Position numbers and translations under genes: made by a program
Notes under the pieces: model-generated
What the model was told of the DNA's origin: nothing
Database searches by the model: none
What the model saw: only the letters and a program-made list of their open reading frames with translations
Shown: one piece after another, positions 17,500-27,536 of the stretch
How the letters are laid out: each line of letters starts with the position of its first letter
How positions within the stretch are numbered: position 1 is the stretch's first letter
Assembly (NCBI GenBank): GCA_017508305.1
Contig: JAFVZF010000059.1
Coordinates: 1 to 33,631, forward strand
Reading direction: 5' to 3'
Length of the DNA: 33,631 nt
Origin: Paludibacteraceae bacterium
GTDB lineage: Bacteria; Bacteroidota; Bacteroidia; Bacteroidales; Paludibacteraceae

Positions 17500-17733
17500 C
17501 TAAAATTACTCACATTCGTTCGTGATTGAAATCCTAAAATTACTCACTCTGTTCGTAATTAAAATCCTAAAATTACTCACATTCGTTCGTGATTGAAAGC
17601 CTAAAATTACTCACTCTGTTCGTAATTGAAATCCTAAAATTACTCACATTCGTTCGTGATTGAAAGCCTAAAATTACTCACTCTGTTCGTAATTGAAATC
17701 CTAAAATTACTCACATTCGTTCGTGATTTTAGG
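17500..17733. repeat. Compound tandem repeat, alternating 34- and 33-bp units
   Basis: Seven contiguous half-units start at about 17500, 17533, 17566, 17600, 17633, 17667 and 17700. All open with CCTAAAATTACTCAC (the first lacks one C). Odd units continue ATTCGTTCGTGATT and even units TCTGTTCGTAATT, so the true period is 67 bp. Each unit contains its own inverted repeat (AATTAC with GTAATT, or TCAC with GTGA). The final copy ends GTGATTTTAGG, closing a longer hairpin with its own start. There are no spacers. Confidence 0.93.
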
Positions 17734-17745
17734 CTGCACCTCAGC

Positions 17746-17841
17746 AAACCTGCAAGCAGGTTTATTTTATGTTCAATTTGTTTTATCCAAGTAAACTTGG
17801 CTAATGCAAATTTCACATAAAATACCTCAATTTCATTGAGG
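17746..17841. repeat. Three consecutive small perfect hairpins downstream of prfC
   Basis: AAACCTGC-AA-GCAGGTTT (17746-17763), CCAAGT-AA-ACTTGG (17787-17800) and CCTCAA-TTTCA-TTGAGG (17825-17841) lie in a row between prfC and the tandem repeat. The nearest one to prfC starts 18 bases after its stop and may help terminate it, although no strong T-run follows on that strand. Confidence 0.6.
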
Positions 17842-17858
17842 TTTGCTTTCGGTTTGCA

Positions 17859-19433
17859 CTAAAATTCTGAAGTAAAGTGGAACCTAATGTTCTTAAAATC
17901 CGATTGTGCCATTTGCAATACATAGTTGGAATCGGCTAGAAAAACATCTCTGCCTTCTTTGTCTTTTGCCATGTATTGGTATTTGCGCTTCTTAAAGTTT
18001 TCTAACTCGGCAGCATCGTCACTCTCAATCCAACATGCTTTGTATAAGTGAATGGGTTCCCATTTACATTGCGCACCATACTCGTGCAACAAACGATACT
18101 GAATTACTTCAAATTGCAACTGCCCCACCGTTCCAATAATCTTTCTGCCGTTAAATTGGTTGACAAATAGCTGCGCAACTCCCTCGTCCATCAACTGGTC
18201 GATACCCTTTTGCAATTGCTTTTGTTTCATGGGGTCGGCATTTTCGATGTACTTAAACATCTCTGGCGAAAAGCTGGGTAATCCCTTAAAGTGAATTTGT
18301 TCGCCAGCTGTAAGGGTATCACCAATTTTAAAGTTACCGGTATCGGGCAAACCAATAATATCACCAGCAAATGCTTCGTCAACGGTTTCTTTTTTCTGTG
18401 CCATAAATGCAGTAGGCGCAGAAAATTTCATCATTTTGCCGTGGCGAATGTGCTTGTAATTGACGTTGCGTTCAAATTTACCGGAGCAAATCTTCACAAA
18501 AGCAATGCAACTGCGGTGATTGGGATCCATGTTGGCATGAATTTTAAACACAAAACCCGAAAAAGCATTTTCGTAGGGGTCTATTTTGCGTTCAATGGCC
18601 TCTACAGGACGAGGCGAAGGAGCTATCTCGACAAAACAATCCAACAACTCTTTTACACCAAAAGTATTGAGCGCACTACCAAAAAATACGGGAGCCAAAT
18701 CGCCTGCCAAGTATTCATTTACGTCAAATTCGGAATAAACACCCTCTATCAGTTCCAAATCGTCGCGCAATTTAGCGGCATCGGTATCGCCTACATAATC
18801 TTCTAATTCTTTACTATTCAAGTCGATAGCAACGGTTTCGCTAACGGTTTGCTTATTGGGGGTATATAAATTTAAACTGGTTTGATGGATGTTATAAACA
18901 CCTTTAAACGACACTCCGCTATTGATAGGCCAACTAAGTGGACGCACACGAATACCTAATTCTGATTCTACCTCGTCCAACAAATCGAAAGGATCTTTGC
19001 CCTCGCGGTCCATCTTATTGATAAACACCATTACAGGGGTCTTGCGCATACGGCACACCTGCATCAGCTTGCGGGTCTGCGTTTCGACCCCTTTTGCAGC
19101 GTCTATCACAATAATAACGCTGTCTACAGCAGTAAGCGTACGAAACGTATCTTCGGCAAAGTCTTGGTGACCGGGAGTATCCAAAATGTTTATTTTGTAA
19201 TCTTTGTACTCAAACCCCATTACCGAGGTTGCCACCGAAATACCACGTTGTTTTTCTATTTCCATCCAGTCGGATGTGGCTGTTTTTTTAATCTTGTTCG
19301 ATTTTACGGCACCTGCAATATGAATAGCACCTCCAAACAACAACAACTTCTCTGTCAAAGTAGTTTTACCTGCGTCAGGGTGCGATATAATGGCAAACGT
19401 GCGTCGGCGGTTTATTTCGTCTTTTAAATCCAT
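17859..19433 (-). CDS. prfC: Peptide chain release factor 3 (RF3)
   Basis: A 524-residue translational GTPase that recycles RF1/RF2 from the ribosome after termination. The G1 motif SHPDAGKTT (17-25), the switch region with [14 protein letters not shown]3 DTPGHQD and G4 NKMD are intact. A beta-barrel domain and the RF3-specific C-terminal domain follow, with total length close to E. coli RF3. The ATG at 19433 is supported by a TAnnTTTG box about 37 bases upstream. It is divergent from the DUF4494 gene. Confidence 0.95.
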   Translation of the reverse strand: MDLKDEINRRRTFAIISHPDAGKTTLTEKLLLFGGAIHIAGAVKSNKIKKTATSDWMEIEKQRGISVATSVMGFEYKDYKINILDTPGHQDFAEDTFRTLTAVDSVIIVIDAAKGVETQTRKLMQVCRMRKTPVMVFINKMDREGKDPFDLLDEVESELGIRVRPLSWPINSGVSFKGVYNIHQTSLNLYTPNKQTVSETVAIDLNSKELEDYVGDTDAAKLRDDLELIEGVYSEFDVNEYLAGDLAPVFFGSALNTFGVKELLDCFVEIAPSPRPVEAIERKIDPYENAFSGFVFKIHANMDPNHRSCIAFVKICSGKFERNVNYKHIRHGKMMKFSAPTAFMAQKKETVDEAFAGDIIGLPDTGNFKIGDTLTAGEQIHFKGLPSFSPEMFKYIENADPMKQKQLQKGIDQLMDEGVAQLFVNQFNGRKIIGTVGQLQFEVIQYRLLHEYGAQCKWEPIHLYKACWIESDDAAELENFKKRKYQYMAKDKEGRDVFLADSNYVLQMAQSDFKNIRFHFTSEF

Positions 19434-19469
19434 GCTGCGATACGCTTTATACTGTGTTTAAACTTTGCA

Positions 19470-19477
19470 CAAAAATA
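19470..19477 (-). promoter_or_regulatory. -7 box of prfC
   Basis: Read leftward the sequence is TATTTTTG, matching TAnnTTTG, 36 bases before the prfC ATG. Confidence 0.5.
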
Positions 19478-19523
19478 GTCTTTTTTTACCGATTAGGCAA
19501 ACCACATATTTAACAAAAAAAGT

Positions 19524-19531
19524 TACCTTTG
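19524..19531 (+). promoter_or_regulatory. -7 box of the DUF4494 gene
   Basis: TACCTTTG matches TAnnTTTG and ends 27 bases before the ATG at 19559. Confidence 0.65.
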
Positions 19532-19558
19532 TAATTCAATAAAAAACACAATAACTGT

Positions 19559-20020
19559 ATGGAACAAAAATACGAATGTCGCATCCGTTATGACAAAAAT
19601 ATTGACGGAAAAATGAAGAAAGTAACCGAAGCTTATTTGGTAGACGCCTTGTCGTACACCGAGGCAGAGGCTCGTATTATCAAGGAACAATGCCAATACA
19701 TTGGCGGCGAGTACCAAATCACCAACATCAAACGCGCCAAATACGCAGAGCTATTTCCCAGCCAATTAGACAGCGATGATCGTTGGTACAACTGCAAAAT
19801 TCACATCATGTTGCTTGACGAGGCAAAAGGCGTAGAAAAAAAGGTAGCACAAATGCTGTTGGTACAAGCATCGTCGGTAGAAACCGCCATCAAATACCTC
19901 AACGAAGGCATGAAAGGCACCCTGTCTGATTACGTTATTGTAGCTGTATCAGAAAGTGCCATTGTGGACTTTTATCCCTATACCCCCGATAGCGTGATCG
20001 TAAAATCGATCGAAGAATAA
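19559..20020 (+). CDS. DUF4494 domain-containing protein
   Basis: A 153-residue soluble protein without signal peptide or membrane segment. Motifs such as YECRIRYDKNIDGKMKKVTE at the start, the central DALSYTEAEARI and RWYNCKIHIMLLDE, and the C-terminal AVSESAIVDFYPY match DUF4494, a Bacteroidota family of unknown function. It is a single-gene transcription unit with its own promoter and a strong terminator. It converges with the transglycosylase operon. Confidence 0.85.
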   Translation: MEQKYECRIRYDKNIDGKMKKVTEAYLVDALSYTEAEARIIKEQCQYIGGEYQITNIKRAKYAELFPSQLDSDDRWYNCKIHIMLLDEAKGVEKKVAQMLLVQASSVETAIKYLNEGMKGTLSDYVIVAVSESAIVDFYPYTPDSVIVKSIEE

Positions 20021-20057
20021 CCAAAGTCGCTTCGCTTAGACTAAAAATCGAAATAAG

Positions 20058-20097
20058 AAAGGAGAAATAAGCCAAAGAGCCTATTTCTCCTTTTTCC
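20058..20097. terminator. Bidirectional terminator between DUF4494 and the par operon
   Basis: AAAGGAGAAATA (20058-20069) pairs perfectly over 12 bases with TATTTCTCCTTT (20082-20093), with a 12-base loop and a short T-rich tail. It lies between two convergent genes. Confidence 0.9.
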
Positions 20098-20113
20098 TTT
20101 ATCCACTAATAGA

Positions 20114-21406
20114 TTACCTAACAGGTAATTTTATAACCTGTCCTATTTGAAGTACATTTAGATTTTTAGGTGCGTTTGCCCTGCGGATAGCCGCTACCGA
20201 CACGCCTTTCTTTTTGGCAATGGTCCAAAGATTATCACCCGAGCGCACCTTGTAAGTGGTTTGCATGGCAATTTTATTTTCCACTTTGCGAGAAATCAAC
20301 TCGCTCTTATAGGCAACAATAGAGTCCTTTTGTTCCAAAAAGCGGTAGGCACAATCATCCGGCAAACACAAGGTACATGTCCGTGTATTGCCGGGCACCA
20401 AATCGTATCGATATTGTGGATTGAGCCGACGTAGTTCGTCTATCTTGACACCCAAGCAATCGGATATTTGTTCCAAATGCACCCTGTAATTAATGCACAA
20501 GGTATCGGTTGCCATGGGCAATTTTAGTTCCGACGGGCATATATGATACAACTCTTCGGCATAGTGCATCGCATAGTTGGCAGCAATAAATGCCGGCACA
20601 TAACCACGTGTTTCGCGAGGCAAATATTCGTATATATCCCAATAATCACGCTTACCACCCGATCGACGAATGGCCTTATTGACATTACCCGGACCGCAGT
20701 TATAGGCAGCAATTACCAACATCCAATCACCATAAATTTCGTACAAATCTTTAAGGTACGCCACTGCTGCTTTAGACGATTTATAGGGATCGCACCTCTC
20801 GTCGATAAGCGAATTAACCTCTAACCCATACAACCTACCCGTTGCCGGCATAAATTGCCACAAACCGGCGGCTCCTACATACGATTTGGCAGAAGGATTC
20901 AACGCAGATTCGATAACAGGCAGGTATTTAAGCTCCATGGGCAAGCCACCGGCTTCTAAGGCATTTTCAAAAATGGGGAAATAGTATTTTGACAAAGCCA
21001 ACAGCGATGACAACCGTTTGGGGTAACGTTTTACATACGAATCGATGTACGAACGAACCACCTGATTGTACGGCATTTCTATTACAGTAGGCATTTGAGA
21101 GAGGTAGCGCACATAGTCCTCTTTTTGCATGGTATCCTGCAGCACCATTGTTTGGCAAGAATCATTTTGCACCAATTCGTACTTCCATCGCACATAGCCT
21201 TCTTCGATAATACGATTAAAAACAGCAATCTCTGTGGTATCCGATTGCAGGCTATCCAACTGCAAGGAATCGGACACATTCATTGCCACTGTATCTGTCA
21301 TCAACGAATCGGAAGGCACAGTAATAGCAACTGTCAGACTATCTACCGATGCCCACATTGGCAAAAATGCCATCCACAATAAAAGTATATAACAAAAATG
21401 TCTCAT
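20114..21406 (-). CDS. Lytic transglycosylase with C-terminal LysM (MltD-like)
   Basis: A 430-residue exported peptidoglycan lytic transglycosylase. A signal peptide (to about residue 19) precedes a Ser/Asp-rich linker. The SLT domain (about 145-300) carries the catalytic E166 in PVIESALNPSAKS, then GAAGLWQFMPATGRLYGLEV and AAYNCGPGNVNKAI. A single LysM peptidoglycan-binding repeat closes the protein (about 384-430, YKVRSGDNLWTIAKKKGVSV). It is the last gene of the parA-parB-DUF5683 operon; its ATG overlaps the preceding stop by one base. Confidence 0.9.
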   Translation of the reverse strand: MRHFCYILLLWMAFLPMWASVDSLTVAITVPSDSLMTDTVAMNVSDSLQLDSLQSDTTEIAVFNRIIEEGYVRWKYELVQNDSCQTMVLQDTMQKEDYVRYLSQMPTVIEMPYNQVVRSYIDSYVKRYPKRLSSLLALSKYYFPIFENALEAGGLPMELKYLPVIESALNPSAKSYVGAAGLWQFMPATGRLYGLEVNSLIDERCDPYKSSKAAVAYLKDLYEIYGDWMLVIAAYNCGPGNVNKAIRRSGGKRDYWDIYEYLPRETRGYVPAFIAANYAMHYAEELYHICPSELKLPMATDTLCINYRVHLEQISDCLGVKIDELRRLNPQYRYDLVPGNTRTCTLCLPDDCAYRFLEQKDSIVAYKSELISRKVENKIAMQTTYKVRSGDNLWTIAKKKGVSVAAIRRANAPKNLNVLQIGQVIKLPVR

Positions 21407-22119
21407 TAAAAATTAAATTTACAGCGAAGCCCCACTGCCGCATCCGTTTGTTGTTGCTCATTAGGAGGCATTATGGCAGGCGCAACTTGTACCGACAAAT
21501 CGGGACTGATGTCATAGTCGTGCATTTGCGCATCGACGTAGGCATCTATCATCGTAAGCAGATACAACACGGCAGTACAAATAATACTCAAATCTCTGTT
21601 ACGTTGATACCCGTCTTGCTTATTTTTTATTAAGCGAGTGTAATAGTCTTTATTGGAACTATCGATGGTAACCCCTTTAGGCAGTACGTGTTCATAGAAA
21701 GTAGAATTGGGGTTGCTATCCACCAAATCGACATATGCTTTACGATAGTCGATAAACATTTGGTTGTTCCACGAAATAGCATAAGCAAGCCCCATGGCAC
21801 CCCCATATACAATGGGCAGTTTCCAATATTGGCGATTATAGATTTGCCCTAACCCCGGCACTACAGCTGCCAGCCAAACGGCCATATCCGGATCGGGCTG
21901 GAATTTTGATTTAACAGGAATAGGAGGGGCAGACAACACGGTATCAGCCATAAAAACAAATGCCACACTATCCTGCGATGTGGCAATAGAATCGAGCAGT
22001 TCTTCTGTTTCGGCTATAAACGAAAACGCCACAGAATCGGGTTGCAAAGACACTTCGTCGGCATGCAACGCCAATGCGCAACCCCAAAGCAACCATGCTA
22101 TGTAATACCGTTTTTTCAA
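21406..22119 (-). CDS. DUF5683 membrane protein, TTG start
   Basis: A 237-residue protein of the DUF5683 family, function unknown, characteristic of Bacteroidota par operons. A signal-peptide-like N-terminus (WLLWGCALALHA) precedes an acidic stretch. The conserved core is AVWLAAVVPGLGQIYNRQYW, followed by a hydrophobic segment at about 105-120 and a charged region. The start is a TTG at 22119 that overlaps the parB stop (TTGA). No in-frame ATG occurs before the signal sequence ends, so coupling to parB translation is likely. The stop overlaps the transglycosylase ATG by one base. Confidence 0.85.
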   Translation of the reverse strand: MKKRYYIAWLLWGCALALHADEVSLQPDSVAFSFIAETEELLDSIATSQDSVAFVFMADTVLSAPPIPVKSKFQPDPDMAVWLAAVVPGLGQIYNRQYWKLPIVYGGAMGLAYAISWNNQMFIDYRKAYVDLVDSNPNSTFYEHVLPKGVTIDSSNKDYYTRLIKNKQDGYQRNRDLSIICTAVLYLLTMIDAYVDAQMHDYDISPDLSVQVAPAIMPPNEQQQTDAAVGLRCKFNF

Positions 22120-22994
22120 GCGTTTTGACGAATTTGGTCCATGATAGCCATCAGATTTTCCAACTCTTCGTCATTGGCAAATTGCACTACTATGCGACCT
22201 TTCCCTTTGTCGTTTCTCTCTATCTTAACCGAAGTCCCAAACACCGAAGAAAGTTGCTTACCCATAGCGGCATACACTTCTTGTAGCTCGGGATTAACTG
22301 TTTTTGCCTTCGATTTAGGCATTGTATAAGCTTGCACCAACTCTTCTACCTTTCTTACCGAGTAGCCGTGTTTTACAATGTCTTCGTACAATTTAATCAT
22401 CGTGGTAGGATCCTGCACGTTGATAAGTGCACGCGCATGGCCCATATCGATTTCTTTTTTGGTAAGTCCCAACTGAATTTCTGCCGGCAATTTTAGCAGG
22501 CGAAGGTAGTTGGAAATGGTCGATCGTTTTTTACCTACCCTATCGCTCAATTTTTCTTGCGTAAAACGATATTCATCCAACAAACGTTGATAGGTGAGCG
22601 CAATTTCTATGGCGTTAAGGTCTTCGCGTTGGATATTTTCTACCAACGCCATTTCCATCATGGTCTCGTCGGATACACGTTTTACGTAAGCGGGAATTTT
22701 GGCAAGACCGGCTATTTTAGAAGCCCTATAACGGCGTTCGCCGGCAATAATCATGTACTTACCGGGCGACATTTCGCGCACAGTAATGGGTTGTACCACC
22801 CCTATTTCGGCAATAGAAGCTGCCAATTCTTGCAATGCTTCTTGGTCAAAATTGGTACGAGGTTGTCCCGGGTTGGCTTGTATCTTATCCAACTCTATCT
22901 CGGCTATCGACGATGAACCGCCGGTTTGTACCGTTGGCTGTATATCGATAAGGGCACCCAACCCTCTTCCCAAAGCACTCTTTTTTTCTGCCAT
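22116..22994 (-). CDS. parB: Chromosome partitioning protein ParB (Spo0J family)
   Basis: A 292-residue CTP-binding, DNA-clamp partition protein. The N-terminus ALGRGLGALI is typical. The ParB/Srx nuclease-like domain (about 30-120) has PGQPRTNFDQEALQELAASI, GVVQPITVRE and AGERRYRASKIAGL, the last being the CTP-binding GERRxRA motif. The HTH (about 150-185) includes TQEKLSDRVGKKRSTISNYL. A dimerisation tail ends the protein. It lies nine bases after parA and overlaps DUF5683. No parS site was recognised in the window. Confidence 0.95.
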   Translation of the reverse strand: MAEKKSALGRGLGALIDIQPTVQTGGSSSIAEIELDKIQANPGQPRTNFDQEALQELAASIAEIGVVQPITVREMSPGKYMIIAGERRYRASKIAGLAKIPAYVKRVSDETMMEMALVENIQREDLNAIEIALTYQRLLDEYRFTQEKLSDRVGKKRSTISNYLRLLKLPAEIQLGLTKKEIDMGHARALINVQDPTTMIKLYEDIVKHGYSVRKVEELVQAYTMPKSKAKTVNPELQEVYAAMGKQLSSVFGTSVKIERNDKGKGRIVVQFANDEELENLMAIMDQIRQNA

Positions 22995-23003
22995 ATATGT
23001 CGA

Positions 23004-23768
23004 TTATGCGTTTTTTTGAATAATTTCTTGCGCCAATTGTAAATAGTTACGTGCTCCTGTCGAATCGGCATCGTACAGCAACACAGGCACACCATGACTG
23101 GGCGATTCGCTTAGACGAATATTGCGTTGAATAATGGTTTCAAATACCATATCTTGGAAGTGCTGTTTAACCTCCTCGTACACCTGACGTGCCAAACGTA
23201 AACGCGCATCGTACATGGTCAGCAAAAAGCCTTCTATTTCCAACTCGGGGTTTAATCGGCTTTTGATAATTTTGATGGTTACCAACAATTTACTAATACC
23301 TTCTAATGCGTAATATTCGGCTTGCACCGGAATAATCACCGAATCGGCTGCCGTTAAACAATTTACAGTAATCAAGCCCAACGAAGGCGAACAATCAATT
23401 AAGATGTAATCGTACCTATCGCGCAGAGGAGTAAGAATACGCTTCAAGAATTCTTCTCTGTTTTCTAATTTGAGCATTTCTATTTCGGCACCCACCAAAT
23501 CGATGTGCGATGGCAATACATCCAAGCCCTCTATCTCTGTATGTCGAATGGCCTGCTCTACCGGCATGGCATTGATCAAGCACTCGTATATACTTTCGTG
23601 TATGTCGGTAATATCCACATTAAGACCAGAAGAGGCATTGGCTTGCGGATCGGCATCTACCAACAACACTTTCTTTTCCATGACTGCAAGCGATGCCGCA
23701 AGGTTTACTGCAGTTGTCGTTTTTCCAACACCGCCCTTTTGATTGGCAAGAGCAATTATTTTTCCCAT
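23004..23768 (-). CDS. parA: Chromosome partitioning ATPase ParA (Soj family)
   Basis: A 254-residue deviant-Walker P-loop ATPase that works with ParB to segregate origins. The start is the ATG at 23768, so the protein begins [18 protein letters not shown], with the deviant Walker A KGGVGKTT at 11-18. Walker A', DADPQANAS, and Walker [14 protein letters not shown], follow. The longer in-frame reading upstream (to 23831) consists of heptamer-repeat sequence and is rejected. It heads the parA-parB-DUF5683-transglycosylase operon, with a -7 box at 23875-23882. Confidence 0.95.
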   Translation of the reverse strand: MGKIIALANQKGGVGKTTTAVNLAASLAVMEKKVLLVDADPQANASSGLNVDITDIHESIYECLINAMPVEQAIRHTEIEGLDVLPSHIDLVGAEIEMLKLENREEFLKRILTPLRDRYDYILIDCSPSLGLITVNCLTAADSVIIPVQAEYYALEGISKLLVTIKIIKSRLNPELEIEGFLLTMYDARLRLARQVYEEVKQHFQDMVFETIIQRNIRLSESPSHGVPVLLYDADSTGARNYLQLAQEIIQKNA

Positions 23769-23775
23769 AATGAGT

Positions 23776-23817
23776 ATGTCGTTTGTCGCTTGTCGCTTGT
23801 TATTTGTCGCTTGTATG
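23776..23817. repeat. 7-bp tandem repeat in the parA leader
   Basis: Six heptamers, three of them TTGTCGC and the rest one to three changes away, run from 23776 to 23817. They start eight bases before the parA ATG on its upstream side. With the promoter at 23875 the repeat would be transcribed in the parA 5' leader. Confidence 0.85.
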
Positions 23818-23874
23818 CTGATAGTTAACAACGAGCGATTAGTAACGGGCGAATAACGATAGTTATATTAGCCA

Positions 23875-23882
23875 CAAAGATA
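23875..23882 (-). promoter_or_regulatory. -7 box of the par operon
   Basis: Read leftward the sequence is TATCTTTG, giving a leader of about 100 bases that contains the heptamer repeat. Confidence 0.6.
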
Positions 23883-24033
23883 GCAATTTTATAGAGACTA
23901 AGAAAGCATGAAGAATACATTTTATACACAACAAAAGTGCAAAAAGTTAATAACTTTTATTTGATGGAATGTTTTGCCCCCAAAGAATACATTTTGATAA
24001 CAAAAAATATTTCTCATTGTACAGAAAAAATTG

Positions 24034-24041
24034 TATTTTTG
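24034..24041 (+). promoter_or_regulatory. -7 box of pheS
   Basis: TATTTTTG matches TAnnTTTG 25 bases before the pheS ATG and overlaps the longer in-frame reading, which argues against a start at the TTG at 24031. Confidence 0.65.
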
Positions 24042-24066
24042 CACCGCTTACGTAACATCGATGATT

Positions 24067-25083
24067 ATGAAGGAAAAGATTAACAACCTTTTACAAGAAA
24101 TCCAATCGCTTCAGCCTAAAAGCAAAGAAGAATTGGAGAATTTGCGCATCCAATACCTCAGCAAAAAAGGGGCATTAAATGCACTGTTTGGCGAATTTAA
24201 AAATGTTGCCAACGAAGAAAAACGCATTATCGGTCAGCTTCTTAACGACCTAAAAAATACTGCACAAGAAAAATTTAACGACATGAAGGCTGCTTTCGAA
24301 AGCAACGGCAACCAAGAACAATTGGACTTGACCCGTTCGGCAGCAGCCATCGACTTGGGTACACGTCACCCCTTATCGTTAGTAAAAAACGAAATCATCA
24401 CCATTTTTTCACGCCTTGGTTTTACCGTATCCGAAGGACCGGAAATTGAGGATGATTGGCATGTTTTTGGTGCGCTTAACTTTCCGCCCGAGCACCCTGC
24501 TCGCGACATGCAAGACACCTTCTTTATCGAAAAGAATCCGGATGTTTTACTACGCACACATACCAGTAGCGTACAATCGCACGTGATGTCCACCCAAAAA
24601 CCACCTATTCGCGTATTATGCCCCGGTCGTGTTTATCGTAACGAAGCTATATCGTATCGCGCACACTGCTTCTTTCACCAAGTAGAAGGACTATACATTG
24701 ACAAAAATGTATCTTTTGCCGATTTAAAACAAGCCTTGCTTTACTTTGCCAAAGAAATGTTTGGCGAGGAAACCCAAATCCGCTTGCGCCCTTCTTACTT
24801 TCCCTTTACTGAACCCAGCGCCGAAATGGATATCTCTTGCAATTTGTGCGGCGGAAAAGGTTGCAACTTTTGCAAGCATACCGGTTGGGTAGAAATTTTG
24901 GGATGCGGCATGGTCGATCCTAATGTTTTGGAAGCCTGCGGCATCGACTCTAAAGAATACAGCGGCTACGCATTTGGCATGGGTGTAGAACGTATCGCCA
25001 ACCTAAAATACCAATGCAAAGACTTGCGTATGTTCTCCGAGAACGATGTTCGTTTCTTAAAACAATTTGAATCGTCTATCTAA
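24067..25083 (+). CDS. pheS: Phenylalanine-tRNA ligase alpha subunit
   Basis: A 338-residue class II synthetase subunit that charges tRNA-Phe as an alpha2-beta2 enzyme; the beta gene is not in the window. An N-terminal coiled coil (1-90) precedes the catalytic core with VSEGPEIEDDWHVF, motif 2 (RVYRNEAISYRAHCFFHQVE) and motif 3 (AFGMGVERIANLKY). A zinc-like Cys cluster CNLCGGKGCNFCKHTGW lies between them. The start at 24067 gives MKEKINNLL, which matches the length and alignment of Bacteroides PheS. The ATG at 24061 is a close alternative. Confidence 0.95.
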   Translation: MKEKINNLLQEIQSLQPKSKEELENLRIQYLSKKGALNALFGEFKNVANEEKRIIGQLLNDLKNTAQEKFNDMKAAFESNGNQEQLDLTRSAAAIDLGTRHPLSLVKNEIITIFSRLGFTVSEGPEIEDDWHVFGALNFPPEHPARDMQDTFFIEKNPDVLLRTHTSSVQSHVMSTQKPPIRVLCPGRVYRNEAISYRAHCFFHQVEGLYIDKNVSFADLKQALLYFAKEMFGEETQIRLRPSYFPFTEPSAEMDISCNLCGGKGCNFCKHTGWVEILGCGMVDPNVLEACGIDSKEYSGYAFGMGVERIANLKYQCKDLRMFSENDVRFLKQFESSI

Positions 25084-25100
25084 CATCCGTCCACATTTAC

Positions 25101-27521
25101 ATGAAAACCAAAACCGAACGCCTCATTATCGGTGCAGTGGGAGATGGCGACGAAGAAACCAGCTTTATTCCGCTGATAGCCGAAGAAAACGAAGAATATA
25201 CCCTCCAACTATCGGACGACAACACCTTGCCCATTTTGGCACTTAGAAACATGGTTTTGTTTCCGGGTGTAATTATGCCCGTTGTTGTAGGCAGAAAAAA
25301 ATCGCTCAAGTTGGTGCGCGACATGTACAAGCAGGGCAAACCCATTGGGGCGGTTGCTCAAATAGATAAGAACACCGACAACCCCAAGCAAAACGATTTG
25401 TTTAAAGTGGGTACCATCGCACAGATTGTACGCATTTTAGAAATGCCTGATAACACCACCACCGTTATTCTACAGGGTCGCAAAACATTTACCATCAATG
25501 AAATAATTTCGGAAGACCCCTACCATATCGCTCGCATTACAGTACGCGAGGAAATAAACAAGGTGCCCAAATCCAAACACTTTAAAGCATTGGTAGAGGC
25601 TATTAAGGATATTGCCATGCGCATGATTCGTATGGCAGGCAATATGCCCCAAGAAATTTTATTTGCCATCCGCAACATAGACAGCGAAGCCTACACCGTC
25701 AATTTTATTGCCGCTAATTTAGGTTTGGCATTGGAAGAACGCCAACAATTATTGGAAGTGGGACATTTGGAAGAGCGGGCCTACCTCTTGCTAAAAATGC
25801 TGACGCAAGCCTCGCAAATGCTGGAAATTAAATCTTCCATCCAATCGCAAGCGATGGAAAACATCGACAAGCAACAGCGCGAATACTTTTTACAGCAACA
25901 AATCAAAACCATTCAAAAAGAATTGGGAGGTTCTGTTCAGGAGCAAGATTTGAGCCAACTTCGCAAAAAAGCGGCTACAAAAAAATGGAACGAACAGGTC
26001 AAGGAACAGGTAGAAAAAGAAATTGCCAAATTGGAAGGCATGCCTACCCACTCGCCCGATTTCCCCATTCAAATGAATTACGTTCAAACCTTGGTGAATT
26101 TACCTTGGAACGAATATACCAAAGACAACTTTAACCTAAAAGCTGCCGAGCGCACCCTAAATCGCGACCATTTTGGTTTAGACGACGTAAAAGAACGCAT
26201 CTTGGAGCATTTGGCGGTTTTAAAATTAAAAGGCGATTTAAAATCGCCCATCATTTGCTTATACGGTCCTCCCGGGGTTGGCAAAACTTCTTTGGGCAAA
26301 TCAGTGGCAGAAGCATTGGGCCGCAAGTATGCTCGCATATCGTTGGGCGGATTGCACGACGAAGCCGAAATTCGCGGACATCGTCGCACCTATTTAGGAG
26401 CTTTGCCCGGTCGTATCATCCAAAACCTACAAAAAGCAGGTTCGTCCAACCCTGTATTTATCCTTGACGAAATCGACAAAATAGGCAGTGATTTTAAAGG
26501 CGACCCCTCCTCTGCCCTTTTAGAGGTATTAGATCCCGAGCAAAACAATGCTTTTCACGATAACTTCTTGGACATCGACTACGATTTATCCAAAGTATTA
26601 TTTATTGCCACCGCCAACGATTTAAGCACGGTATCTCGCCCACTATTGGACAGAATGGAGCTCATTAACATCAGTGGTTATATTGTCGAAGAAAAGATAG
26701 AGATTGCTACCAAGCACCTCATTCCCAAGCAATGGGCAAACCACGGGCTACCTACTAAAAGTATTCAGATACCCAAGAAAACCATTCGTGCCATTATCGA
26801 GGGATACGCACGCGAATCGGGTGTTCGCGGGTTGGATAAATTATTGGCAAAAATTGCCCGCAAAGTGGCACGCAAATTGGCAGCAGACGAAACCTACACA
26901 CTACAATTGCAACCTGCCGATTTAAACCTCTTTTTAGGCGTAGCACCTTACGACGCCTCCGAACAAAGCAAGAAAGAAGAAATTGGCATTGTTACCGGAT
27001 TGGCGTGGACATCGGTAGGCGGCGAGATATTGGAAATAGAAACCAGCCTAAGCAAAGGCAAAGGAGAAAAATTGACCCTCACCGGCAATTTGGGCGATGT
27101 AATGAAAGAATCTGCCACCTTGGGGTTGCAATACATCCGCTCTCACCAACAAGAATTAAGCGTACCTGCCGATTTCTTTGAGACGCACAATATACATATT
27201 CACGTGCCCGAAGGCGCTATTCCTAAAGATGGTCCATCGGCAGGGATTACCATAGCCACCAGCTTGTTATCCGCCATTACCGGGCGCAAAGTACGCAAAA
27301 ACTTGGCGATGACAGGCGAAATCACCCTACACGGCAAGGTATTGCCCGTTGGTGGCATCAAAGAAAAAATTTTGGCTGCCAAACGTGCCGGTGTTACAGA
27401 TATCATGCTATGCTACCAAAATCGCAAAAACATAGAAGAAATCAAGGATATTTACCTAAAAGGTCTTACTTTTCACTATGTTAAGAATGTAGAAGAAGTC
27501 TGGAATTTTGCGTTAAAATAA
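25101..27521 (+). CDS. lon: ATP-dependent protease Lon
   Basis: An 806-residue AAA+ serine protease for damaged and regulatory proteins. The N-terminal substrate domain (about 40-235) starts [20 protein letters not shown]. The AAA+ module has Walker [10 protein letters not shown] (389-397) and Walker [10 protein letters not shown]. The protease domain has the catalytic dyad S713 in PKDGPSAG and K756 in GGIKEK, with the 43-residue spacing of E. coli Lon. It lies 17 bases after pheS, so co-transcription is possible. No heat-shock element was identified. Confidence 0.96.
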   Translation: MKTKTERLIIGAVGDGDEETSFIPLIAEENEEYTLQLSDDNTLPILALRNMVLFPGVIMPVVVGRKKSLKLVRDMYKQGKPIGAVAQIDKNTDNPKQNDLFKVGTIAQIVRILEMPDNTTTVILQGRKTFTINEIISEDPYHIARITVREEINKVPKSKHFKALVEAIKDIAMRMIRMAGNMPQEILFAIRNIDSEAYTVNFIAANLGLALEERQQLLEVGHLEERAYLLLKMLTQASQMLEIKSSIQSQAMENIDKQQREYFLQQQIKTIQKELGGSVQEQDLSQLRKKAATKKWNEQVKEQVEKEIAKLEGMPTHSPDFPIQMNYVQTLVNLPWNEYTKDNFNLKAAERTLNRDHFGLDDVKERILEHLAVLKLKGDLKSPIICLYGPPGVGKTSLGKSVAEALGRKYARISLGGLHDEAEIRGHRRTYLGALPGRIIQNLQKAGSSNPVFILDEIDKIGSDFKGDPSSALLEVLDPEQNNAFHDNFLDIDYDLSKVLFIATANDLSTVSRPLLDRMELINISGYIVEEKIEIATKHLIPKQWANHGLPTKSIQIPKKTIRAIIEGYARESGVRGLDKLLAKIARKVARKLAADETYTLQLQPADLNLFLGVAPYDASEQSKKEEIGIVTGLAWTSVGGEILEIETSLSKGKGEKLTLTGNLGDVMKESATLGLQYIRSHQQELSVPADFFETHNIHIHVPEGAIPKDGPSAGITIATSLLSAITGRKVRKNLAMTGEITLHGKVLPVGGIKEKILAAKRAGVTDIMLCYQNRKNIEEIKDIYLKGLTFHYVKNVEEVWNFALK

Positions 27522-27536
27522 CTCGTTTCACTCGGA

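Noticed and set aside
17500..17733. CRISPR array
   Set aside because: Unit length is CRISPR-like, but the copies are contiguous with no unique spacers, and no cas gene is in the window.
23769..23831. N-terminal extension of ParA
   Set aside because: The extra residues come from heptamer-repeat sequence, and the ATG at 23768 gives the standard ParA N-terminus.
20114..24000. parS site near parA/parB
   Set aside because: No match to TGTTTCACGTGAAACA-like sequences was seen here. CACGTG cores elsewhere lack the flanking arms.
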